From: Symsagittifera roscoffensis | Lineage: Eukaryota; Xenacoelomorpha; Acoela; Convolutidae | Direction: 5' to 3' | DNA length: 64,000 bases | Assembly: GCF_963678635.1 (NCBI RefSeq) | Contig: NC_087062.1 | Span: 28,172,833 to 28,236,832 of the forward strand | Shown: one piece after another, positions 39,901-51,900 of the stretch | Layout: every line of letters starts with the position of its first letter | How positions within the stretch are numbered: the first letter of the stretch is position 1 | Program-made: the position numbers and the translations under genes | The notes under the pieces: model-generated | Database searches by the model: none | The model's input: only the letters and a program-made list of their open reading frames with translations | Told to the model about the DNA's origin: nothing

Positions 39901-42900
39901 AAATAGTAAAATTCTCCCGACTGAAAGGGCTTTAGTATGATATATTACTCGACCCATTCCGAAGATATTTTGTGTTACCTGATTTAGCACGGGGGAAAAG
40001 AAAAACCGAATAGAAAACGAAAACACTCAAGAATACAGTTCCCCTTTTTAATAATCGGAACAACAAAATGATTAAATTTTTGGCCCGGCTGGATGCTTGT
40101 CCTTCAATAAACTTATCTACATATTAAAATTTTGATCTTGTAAAAAAGCAAACGACAAAATCTGGCAAGAAAACGAGAAATCAAAACGATTAAACTGGCA
40201 GCCCGTTATGGCGCATTCCAACAAAGCTTCTAATCCCTTGACCACAATGAATAGAAAACTTTTTGGCTGTTTTGGTCGAAAAAAAATCAAATAATTTTTT
40301 CCATTAAACACAGATGACGTTACGATTCGTTATCTTTTCTCGGCAAGGGGTTCATTCAAAAAATCACTGTCAAATTTAGTCCTCGGCTGATCACACCAGA
40401 AACATAGTCGACTCTAGGCGAAACAGTCGAACTGTTTGGGTCAATTCCTACTTAGAACTTGATAGTCGAAGCATAAATCTCAAACCTCGACCTGATCAGG
40501 GTGTACTCCGAAAGGCAACCGAGAGTTTTGATCCTGTAATCTTGGGATTGGTGGTTAAATATCATTGGTACGATGTCCCATTGTGCATCTGCAGGAAAAA
40601 GGCTGGTTTCATCTATTGGGCTCTTTCCCCGAACATTGCATAATTTTGAATTTTCCTAGAAGTTACGGTTGAAGTTACGGTTGTATGCGAGATTTCATCG
40701 GTAAGATGTAAAGAGCAAATAAGATCAGGTTAGTTTTTTCTTTCATTGTGCGAAATGTCATTACATTGCGGGTAAAGTTTACTATATAATTTATACATCT
40801 TTGAAAGGAAGTGTGAGGAAATTGGTTGGTAGAGAAGGCAATGTTGTGTTGCTGTGTGTATTGTGTTGTGATGTGTTGGGCTGCTGCAGATCCTGACACA
40901 GGAGGCGTGGTACCTGGTGCTGTACAATGGCATGTCTTACACACACCCCTCGGCCGCCATCTACTTTGTGGCTCTAATGACATTCGGAAATTACATTCTG
41001 TTCAACCTACTAGTCGCAATTCTGGTCGAGGGGTTCTCAAACGATGTAAGTCAACCCCCTCCCTCCCTCCCCCCATCCCCCTCCGCCAATAACTCCCCCT
41101 CTTCCCACTCACTCGTCCCTCCAGTAGTATCATTGGCTAAAGTTAAGCAGAGTATGGAGTTAAACCAAAAGATCTCAAGTCATGCTTTTTTCAACTGTTT
41201 TAAGCAATGCTTTGATACGCTCTTCTTAACTTTCGCCAATTGAAGCTCCCTGACTTTTATCTAATAACTCTCACTGGGAATAGCAAAGAATCCTGAACGA
41301 TTTGAACTAACATGCACCATCAACAAATTAACCCAACTAGATCCTAATGCAGTCATTTCCAAATAATATATAAAAAGTCAAAATACACGTAGATGTATTC
41401 TACCTGACGCACCTTTCTAGTGATCTTTTGGTTACACTGATTATTTTCCATAGCATTTAGTGTTCAAAAACCACATCAAAAACCGACAAAAAAACAGTTA
41501 TAGAATTTTAAAACTTGGATATAGCTAAAAATTTTGTTGAGAATTTTGAGAAAATCATGCAATGACTTTTATGAACGGAAACAACAAATTATTCATGCTT
41601 TTATTAGTGTTTTAATTTGTAAAAGCTTCCATAACAACAAAAACACCTGATTTCTCTCAAACATATATATCACTAGCAACTCAATATTGGATCAAAATCT
41701 AGTTTCAGTTCTGTAAAAATTCATGCATTCCGATCTCAAGCTATATTAGAACAATTTTGTTTTGAAAAGAAATTAAACATACGATGCCCGTCCCTTCTTC
41801 AAAACTGAGTTAATATTTACACGTGGGCTCGCATACTTTCCAATATCTGTCTTATGTCGCACAGAATGATAATTTGACCCCTGGTAATCTGTTCGCACCA
41901 AAATTGAACTGAATTAACGTGATCTTCCTTGACCTGAACTGGCTTCTCTTGACCTTTAGTTGCTGTTGGTAACCTTTTTCATCCTTTTCAGTGACTGGCT
42001 AACGCAAACATCACTTTGAGGTGCTTAATTTGCAAAGCAAATCTATCATGGTGTCATGGTCCTAAAACGCCGAAGAAAAAACTAACTTAAATACACGACT
42101 GTTTCAGTTCTTAAGTTAAGAAAATAAATTTTCCCATACTTTTGATTTTCCAGCATATTATTACTGCTGTCAAGAGGTATTGATAGTCTTTTAGTCATTT
42201 GCTCGGAGTGCTGTCTGTATTTAGACAACCGCATATTCCTACTCGTCAGTAAGCAGACAATTACTGTTTTAACCAATCAGAATCGAGACAGGGAAGACAT
42301 TAATAAATAGAAGTTATTTATTTTGAAAGTTTGCTTTCTCATCTCGATTCTGATTGGCTCATATAGTATTTGTCTGCTTACTGACGAATAGGAATACGCG
42401 GTTGTCTAAATACTGCTACGTAACTCATTTGCACATACTAAAAAATACCCATACAAACGAAATCGATTGGAAATTGACTTCTTTGGTTAAAATTGAACTT
42501 GTAGAAAATAATCTGGCAATGTTTTATGAAATCCATTTTTAAAATGAAAATAGCCAGCTGGTTTGGAGTTTTTCTCTTTACTTAGTACAAAGTTTCTGGT
42601 TTCGTTTCCGGGTGTCATTTCTAGTTATCCCAATTTGGATTGATACAGATATGCTCGGCTGTTTGTAACTAGATCATAAGTCTTTTTCTGAGAAGTGAGT
42701 TTGTCCACAGTCAATTTTTGACAAAATGAGTTGTCGAAAGAAGGCGGTAGTTTTAGTGGGTATCTAAAAGGTTCCGGTGATGACGTTCCGATAAACTTTT
42801 GGGTTCGCGTCCAGGCTTGCATGATTTGACTCTTCATTATTGCACGTAAACCCGTCTGTTTTCATGTCTGTTTTCACCTTTTTTAACCATTCACAGTTTA

Positions 42901-45900
42901 TTTAACCTGTCATGCACACATGCCAAAAAAGTGATTCAAATGAAAGACACAAAAAAATATATCTGATCTATCAAAGTTTTTGATTGTGTTTCTTCGAAAT
43001 TGTGGTACATTTCATTACATACTTTTGTGTCTTTTTTACTGAATTTTTCCGTTGTTCCTTGTAACTTTTATTTAGCAACATTAGCTGTGTATAGCTTCTG
43101 CATCTGTGTTTAACCTGGAGAGTTGATGTCTCTAAGTGTTAGATGCTACTTTTGAGCGTCCAGTTTGCACGTTTATTTAGATCTAATTTGAATAGTTAAT
43201 GTAGTTTTGGCTCAATTTCTGAAAACTTTAGCCCAACTGTGAACACTTTTTTTGAAAGCGACTAAGTACTATTAAATGTTAGGCTTTGGCATGATTGTAA
43301 AAAAAGGTTAAAAAAAGTCGTTGAACCTAAAAACTATCGAAGACTATCCAAAAAAATTGTGAGCCTAAACAATTTTTTTCCACGTCGAGTTGCTGCATGC
43401 CATCTGTTGCTTGTTAGTTACAGATACATTGATTGTTCATCATTCTTATGCTATGTCATTTTTGGTTGAAATGTTTGTTCAGCTTTCATATGATGTTTCA
43501 GACTGTCTTAATCGGGGTTTGTTCAAATTATTTGTTACACTCTTGATATCAATTTTGACTCTACCCAACAGTTTACTTCAGTTTACATCAATGGTCATCC
43601 TGCACTTTAATGATGTCAAGTTGAAAAAAAATAATTGAGAAAAAATGGAAAAGGCAAATAAGATATGATCCCTGCCCTTATAACTTTTTATTTTTTTAGC
43701 TACGAAAGTTAGAGTTTCATTAACTATATAGTAAAAATAAGTAGCCAAAACGCTTTTGCTCTAAGGTGTCAAATTGAAGAAAAAATTAGCTTGGGATCTA
43801 CTTTTTTTATTTTGACCTCAAAAATCTGCAATGACTATTAAGACCCTTTGCTCCACTTTGAATCAAGCATGAATCCACAAAATGGATTGCAAAAAGTTGG
43901 GAACCGTATTTTAGCAGTTATTCTGCTCACTTAACTTGATTGGCGCGCTACATTAATTCAAGAATCTTGCAATTTTAAAAGACTGAATGGCCAGACTAGA
44001 AAATACTAAAAAGTTTTTGAATAAATTTCGCGTTAAAAAAATTTTTTGCTTAATTTTTTTCTATATTTTGGGAGAAAAATTTGGTTCATCGAAATTAAGC
44101 TTGCCAGTGTGTTTTTTGGATCCAAAACTTTTGCTATGCGCTAGTGCTACCATATATGGAGGTTGCCTTTAAAATTGATTGACTACCATGCCCGCTAATC
44201 TGTCTCCTGTTTGCTCTGTTTCGCAGATTCCAGACGTAGATGAATACCACTTACAGCTAGTTGTAAGCCACGCTACAATACATTACAATTTACACATTCT
44301 ATGCTGTAATAATCTAGTACTGTATTGTATTCTACTGACTGACCAGTCTTGATCTCTATCTCTGATCATTGTCTTGACCTTGAATTTGACCTGTGCGCTG
44401 CTGTTTTTCACCTCAGTCTGTTAAATAACTCTAACGTGGTTGATAACAAATTTTAGTCGCCACTTAAAAATTTATTTTTTTTAAAAAAAGTTGCGTTTCT
44501 CATCAATTTTCTCCGTTTAAATTAACTCCAATTTTTATTTAGAGCTCGTTTGATGAATTTCAACTACTGCTTTTAAAATTAAATTGGTGGTGTAACGTTC
44601 ATCATTTGTTCGACACTTTGACCTTTCAATACTTTCATTGCGGCCAAGAAACCAATTTAAAATTTGGAGATTTTTACTTAAATAGAGTAAGCAAAGCCGC
44701 AAAGAGAATTCGGAGTTGTTAAAACCGCGGGAATAATCACGAAGAAGTTATAAAAAATCGCCTCTAATTTTATATCTTTGTTGCTTCCTTTGTTTAGCAA
44801 GGTCAGCTTACTATAGCTTTTACAGCGAAAAACTGACTTCAGTTCGATTTGAAATGGGCAGCCTCAACTGATTGAAAATTTGTTATCAACTTATAATTAC
44901 TCTGTTACCTTCACTAACTGTCTTTTAAACTGGGTCAACTAGACATGGGCGGATGACCAAATTAATGGGGATTCTATTTTCTAAACATATTTTATGGCAG
45001 ACTTCTTTGACTAGGGGCGAGGGCATATTGCACAGGGGTGGCCCATATTTGAAAATCACTTTTCCCAAACCAGACTAGTTGACCCATTTGAGTGTTTTTG
45101 AGTGGAAATGAAATTTTTAATTTCTCTCTAGAGTTTTAAAAAAATCAGTACAAAAAATGAGTGAAAAGTTTGTAGCTAATAGATGTGTCATGTATCATAG
45201 AGATTAATATCTAGAGAGTTGCAAAACTTTCGGACAGACAGAATTGCTTGAAAAGAGCACATGAGCTAACTTAGAAAATTGTATGCGCAAAAACTAACTT
45301 TTCAGACAGATTTTGACTCAAGGTCGCATAAAATATAAAATTTGCGTGGTTTTTGTTATCAATTGGCAGATTGCTCTTACTGATTAATTTTGCCTGTCCG
45401 AATTTTTTTGCGAATGATTCTATGTCAATTGTCTGTGGGTTTATTTGTTAAAACAACTGAGTTGATCAAAGACACGCTCTGCTCCTGACATTTTTCACTT
45501 TCAAGTAAACTCTTGACCGCAATCGAATCAACTCAATGAACGAGACTGCTCGAATCATGGCAACTCAAATAATCCGACTGACTACGGAGTGGTGTTCGCT
45601 TTAAAAAAAATGATGAATATTTTGACAAAAAAAATGAAAAATTTTCAAAAATTTGTGAGATTTTTTTAAATCATCCCCCACACGCTATGTAAATCACAAA
45701 TTGATAAATGACAGGAATCAAAAAGATAAATGGACCAAGAAGCGTGCCTAAATTCAATTGGGAGCATTATCTAAGACGGATTAACGAATGGAATCTGCGC
45801 TTAAGCGTTAAAGTTTTGTCCCAAACTGGCCAAATTGGCAATCTTGAAGCCTCTTGAATAATCTTTTTCAGCTTGCGGTCAAGACAACAATACATATTTA

Positions 45901-48900
45901 ATTATATAAAAAAACATGTCAAAATTTTCTACTTAAAAACGCGAAATTGATTTAACTGAGAAACTTTAAAATAGAAAAAGTTTTGCTGAGAATAACAATC
46001 AAAATCGTTCAACATTTTTTAGTTTGGAATTTGAAAAAAAATGATATGAGAAATTGTTTTATATAAATTTTTTGTTCGTAACGAACTGTTGTTGAGGATG
46101 TTTTAAAGCTTTGTCTATTTTTCCGATTTTCGGCTAAAAATTGTACAGTACTCAAGCCAGAAGGTAGCGGCTTATGACTTAAGACAAAGTTAAAAAAAGG
46201 ATATATAATATCATTTGTAAACCTCTAAAACCTGTATAAAATTGCCCTATTAGAAACTGTAACTCACAAAAACGCTTAGTTTTTTCCAAATATCTTCGCA
46301 TGATCCAATTTTGGTATCAAAATTTTAATTTTTTTTCTATACTTTGTGTTTATATAAAGTACAATTAAACAAAAACGAGGAAAGCTGATGTTTTTCCTTT
46401 GTTGTTTCTTTGTCTAATTATTTTGACTTTTGAAGAAAAAGACGGAATAATTGAGCAAAGTTAATTTTTTCTTCAAAAAATATTCGAAAGTTTGACTAGC
46501 AAACTATGATGGATTTTTTTTACTCATGCCAAAAGTTTTGTTGTTTGAACTCTATTTGAAAATATTCATTTCATCTGTGGTCGAATTTTTAGTATTTATG
46601 TGGGTGTAACAATTTTCAATTTGGCCGATTTGGGATAAGTAACGCGCGAAATATTTTTGACTAATAACGCATACGCGAAGATTTAATCCGTCCTTAAAAT
46701 TGTTCCAAATTGCACTGAAGCATGCTAATCATATTATTTAAAGCTTGCTATGTAAGAATATAGAACTGTACTGTACATAGCGTAATGGGGGGATGATTTT
46801 TGAAAGAAAATTATCCGTCTTTTCAAAACGAACATTGCATAGTCGAAACATCAAAGGCTTCGCCTTGATGCGAGCTGTCTTGTTTTTTTTTGTGAGCGGT
46901 TATTATTAACTACAAAAACAAGTTAACGATAGCTCACTGAGTAAAAGTTTAAAATAACCTTCCGGCCTTTTCGTTCGTAAGTTTCAAAACGTTATATAAT
47001 TTTAGGCAAACTACAGCAGTCTGAAATGCCAAAAAACCAAACACTCTAGCCAACCTTACAATCCCTTCCCCCGAAATAATCGATGTACAGGGGAGAAAAT
47101 TGAAAGTTAAAAAAAATTAGCAAAATTATAACGCTTAATGAACAAATTTAATTATCGAAACATAATTGCAACATAAATTTAACTGACTTTGTAGCTCGCC
47201 AAAAGTTATAAATTTCGACAAAAACTCAAAGTATTCTTATTTTGCGTGTTTGTATAAAATTTATATCTTATTCAGCGCTAGTTTTCAAAAACAATACATG
47301 CTAGGACAGAGGATTTGACGTTAGAACACTTCGGGGAGCATGAATGAATCCCCGAGTTGATCCAAACTTTTTTCTTGAAACCCAGAGAAAAAATTTTTCT
47401 TTGTTTTGTAGTTTAAATCACAATTAAAAGAGCCTCAGTTTCACTTAGTTCTCAAACTCATGCAACATGTCTGTGTGACACTTGATTTGCCGGGAAAAAA
47501 CAAGAATTGGAAGTTTTATGGGCAATCACGACAAAAATCAACACCATTAATTCACTTAAATCATTTTTCAAGCAATCATTAACTCGAGAGCTTGTCGAGA
47601 CATCAAGTATTTCAAATCGTGATTCAGAAGTGTTAGTATTGCTACCACTACACACTACACTCGACTTGGCGTCCAATATTGAGGACTTTTAATTGTGAAA
47701 AAAACACTTCACACACAAAAAAAAATATATTTCACTCCAAGGTGTCTTATTTTTAATGCAACATCAGATGTTCGAAAGATTGCTTGTAGGCTTTCGAGTT
47801 GTGGTATCATGTTCAAACCTTTTCCGACGTGATTTGTTTTCCAAAAAAAATCTTAGAAGTAGTCTCAGTGTCGAGAACAGATGGCAAGTTTTTGCTATTC
47901 AAGCACTCACTCATTAAAATTTATGTTATTGAGGTCTTCAATGCGAAAAAAATATATTTTTCGATTTTTTCAACATATAAGGACTGATTTATCTATTTAA
48001 AAGGATGGTAAAAACTAGAAAAAAATCAATTCACTTTCGAGCAACCCCAAAAAAGTGAAACAATGAAATAAAAGCCTGTTTGAGGGATTTTTAATAAATA
48101 TCACCCAAACAAATTGCGCTTCAAAATGGTACCACCTTAAAGCTGAAGCACAAAAAAACACGGCAGTGAATTGAAAAAAAACAAGTGTTTTGCCAAATAA
48201 AATCAATTCTATAAGTCTAAGAAAAGAGAAAGTTATATCAAATGACCTAGCGTTACACAAGCTTTGGGCTCTGATTTTCCAGAATACAGTCTCGTTAGGG
48301 AGCGGTGGTGAAGTGGTTACGTCTCTGCCTCTCTATCGAAAGGTCGGACGTTCGAGGCCCACCATGATCCGTTGCTCGAGGGTGATCCGTTGCTCAAAAT
48401 TACGCAGACACAAAAAATAACCAAAAAAATTGCATGTAGTAGTTAAGCAGGGGCACAACAGCGGTTCGCCGTGATGAGCTATATATCTCGTATGTTGGTC
48501 CTTTCCTTCGAGGATAAATGGTCTTAACAGTCTCATGATTAGGTAGTTGAATAAAATTTGCTAAAAGTTATGGTTTTTTATTAACCAAATAGTTGCGAAT
48601 ATATACTTGATATATATGGGCGGATATACGTGCGAAGGAATCAAATACAATAAAGTTAGTTAATATATTGAATCATCTCTATGGTTTTTCAGTTGATTTT
48701 CAAGGAAACTTGATACGTTCGACTGACTGATTTAAAGTAGAGCAAAGGTTACTGAGAGCTCTTTAAAACCACTCCAGTTCAGCAGATTGAGCTGATTTTT
48801 AAGGTTGATTGACATTCACATTGAGTTGGTTCTTTTCTTTTTCTGGTTTGCGAGTAAAACAAAAACATCTTCTTTTTAGTATATTTATTACTTCACTTAG

Positions 48901-51900
48901 AATTTGCCGGACAATCAAGAATTATTTGGAATTCGGACTGAAATGATTACTAATGATGAGATTCTTGAGTACTGATGTTTCAGTGTCTGTTTCTTACATT
49001 TTTACTTTGCATTGATCGCACAGGTCAAATTTGGTCAACTCAGTTTGGTGTTGCTTGCAACTTGCTTCTTCATCTACTATCAAAATATATTACCAATTCT
49101 AGTTACTGTTTAATGTGTTTAAAAAAATATGTACAAAAAGGGTATGCACCACTTTCTCAATTATTTTTTGCGTGAGTATTTGCAAACTTATTATTTTCTT
49201 TGTACATATTTTGGAAAAGCGAACAGACACTTTTTTCAGCCCGAAGCAGACATCAAAAACGAACTTAAAAATTTGGACTTCAAGGTCTTGTAATTCCATC
49301 TATTTTGATCTGATCGATTGAAAAATCACCATATAATCATATGCACTATGCATCGTGGATAACGTGGCTTGCAATATGAACAAATAAATAATTAACTAAC
49401 TGGTTATAATTTGTCAGGATGCTAGTCGCATGAGGTCTAGAAAAGCGAGAACCTTTCTCATCACACAAAGTGCCTTAGAGAAGGAGTTCGATTCCAGCCC
49501 GGAGCGGAAAATACCGACTAATCCGATTTATATGACGGCTAAAGAGGCCGATCAACTTATGCACTCCTCGGATTTCCGAAAGAAGTCGAGCGGTACCCAC
49601 ATATTGCAACGAAGATCGGATGTCATTAACCGTCAGATTTCGTTTTTGGAACCAAAGTGTGAATCAAAAAAGGTTTCACATACAAAATGCGAAGGCATAG
49701 AGACCAAGAAATCTCGGTTTTTTGGGGTAGGTTGCGAAAAAAGTTGTTATCGGCGTGAAGTGGGCTCAAAAATCAGAAGTTGGCTTGTTTTGGAGTTTTG
49801 TGAGCTGTCATTGAAAAGAGTGCAGATTGTTTGATCAGTTCTATATATTTGGTTTCAATTTTTGTTTTAAGTTGATGAAGATGCGACTCATAGTCATCTG
49901 GCTCTTTTTTTATAATGTTTTCGAAGATTTGATTAGTGGCAGACTAGATATTTCGCCTCAACTTTCGCTGGATATAAAAAGACGTTTCAGACAACAAAAT
50001 TTATAATCTAAAGTTAAATCAATAAAGTTTACGAAATGAAATATAGAAATTGACAGTTTTTTGAAAAAAAAAAACAATAATTTGACTTTAAAATAGCCGT
50101 ATTTTTCTGCATATCATTCATGTGCATCTTGATCTTAGTGTGTTTCTAGTTCATATATTCATTTAAATGTCATATCAATATTTATAAAAAACAGTGAATT
50201 ACTAATAACATTGAATATCCTCTACCTGATTCTTGGCCCTCTCCTTTTTTCTAAGACTAGCTTGACTGTTTGAGAGAGGGGGTCTGGTCTGGTTAAATTT
50301 GCAGGTAGTTTTAGAATTATTATTTCACAACTTGCACAGTTTTCACCCCTTTTGCATGCACTATGCATTTCACTCATTTGTTATTCAGCGCTTTTTTGAT
50401 GTTCATCAATATAATTTTCCTTTATTCCTTACACGAACCTTAACGAATTCTTATTTAGTGTACTTTCATTTTTAATCAAATTAATTGATCTATTTTAGCG
50501 CGATGTGTTTGAGTATTGCTATCCTTTTCGTCTATCTTCGGTAAATTGATTAATTCAGCCCAAAAATATAGAATAAAACGCGTACACAACAGCATAATGT
50601 AGGCCTCAAACACAACTGCGCCAGTGGTTTGTCATATGCATTCAAGAATCAGAAAAGCTTTGAAATTTCAAATAACAAAAACTTTTTTTGTTCTTACGTT
50701 TGAAAAAGTAACAGAAAATTTATGATGGGGTATTACTTTTTTAAGGATCAATTTCGCACTGGAGCAAAAAACTTGGTCGTATCAACTCAACACTCTGAAT
50801 ATTCTGACTACTGTTTTTTCAGAAGTACGGTATTTTAAAAACACGTTATTTATGAATCATTTGTCATTCCACCAATAGTTAAGCCACCGAAGGCATTTTT
50901 TGCAAAAAGCAGCAAAAAATTGAGAATTCTGATGATTCATTTTATTAACCTGTAATATTTTTTGCTCTCGTATTTGCCAGCAATTTGTTCAAAAATTGCT
51001 GCGTTTTGGCCTGACATAAGATGATCAGGACAAACAACATAAACGACCCTTTTTTTCCTGAACCAAACAAAGTGACCCGCTTTGAAGGCAAAATTTCAGG
51101 CCCGAATTTCTTTTTTAAAGTTGCACCATGAATTTTGTGGCTAAATTCCAAACAATTTTGTCCTAATCATTTTTGTCCTAAAATAACCCAATTTGAAAGA
51201 AAAAAGTTTTAGTTTTAAATCTGTTCGACTCATGATGTGACCCCGTTTGACCCATGAGTCGACTTTTTCCGACTTAAACCTTCTTTCTTTTAAAACCTTC
51301 TTTCTTTTAAAACCTTCTTACTAAATTCTTAATTTGCGTCCAAAAATGGATATCATTTGACGGTTTCAAGTATTTTGAAACATTTTTTTTTCGGCATATC
51401 AAAAATTACGCGATAAAAATTTACAGGGCTGTCGGAAGATTGAGAGTCACGCCGAAAACCAGCAATCAAGTTGCCACTTAAAAAATTCCTAATTGTTTAT
51501 GTTACTTTTGCTAGCCCTGTTCAATGTTAGGTGCATATGTTACATGTATGTTTTCTGATGATTGTTGGCTGTTGAGTGTTGTTTCCTGCTCAATTAGAAA
51601 CTCCATTTTGTTTTAATTATTCAAAGAGTGGTATCTGAAATATCTTTCAGGACGAGAAGAAATCAAGAGCTAGTTCTTGTGTGGGAGGGAAACTAGAGGA
51701 ACCAGTGACCAAAGAAGAGTTCGAGGAGGCAGAAAAAAGTTTGTAGTTACTTTTTTTTAGATTCAATATTGTTTGCTTGAAATCTAAATGCTTGAAAATT
51801 ACTGCATAAGGGAGCTATGGTTTGTTTTTTGTTAGTAGTTGCTTCGATTGAGTTCAAGAAAAGTTCTCTTCTGATGAGGTGTAGATCAAAAATGTAACAA

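Larger units (their letters stand above)
36657..40889 (+). other. intron between the two pore exons
   Basis: 4.2 kb. A C-rich tract lies right after the exon 17a donor (36663-36690), and a 181-bp tandem array lies at 38455-39490. The 36.7-37.2 kb part is less AT-rich than most introns and has open frames on the + strand, but nothing recognisable in them. Confidence 0.7.
41046..44226 (+). other. intron after exon 17b
   Basis: 3.2 kb. It contains the C-rich tract at its 5' end and a long inverted repeat (42211-42420). No further pore-exon copy recognised. Confidence 0.65.
44263..49417 (+). other. II-III linker intron with old repeats
   Basis: 5.2 kb. It contains two diverged family A copies (45541-46000 and 46600-46885), an unexplained open stretch (47507-47689) and a tRNA-derived SINE-like sequence (48298-48540). 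Confidence 0.65.
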
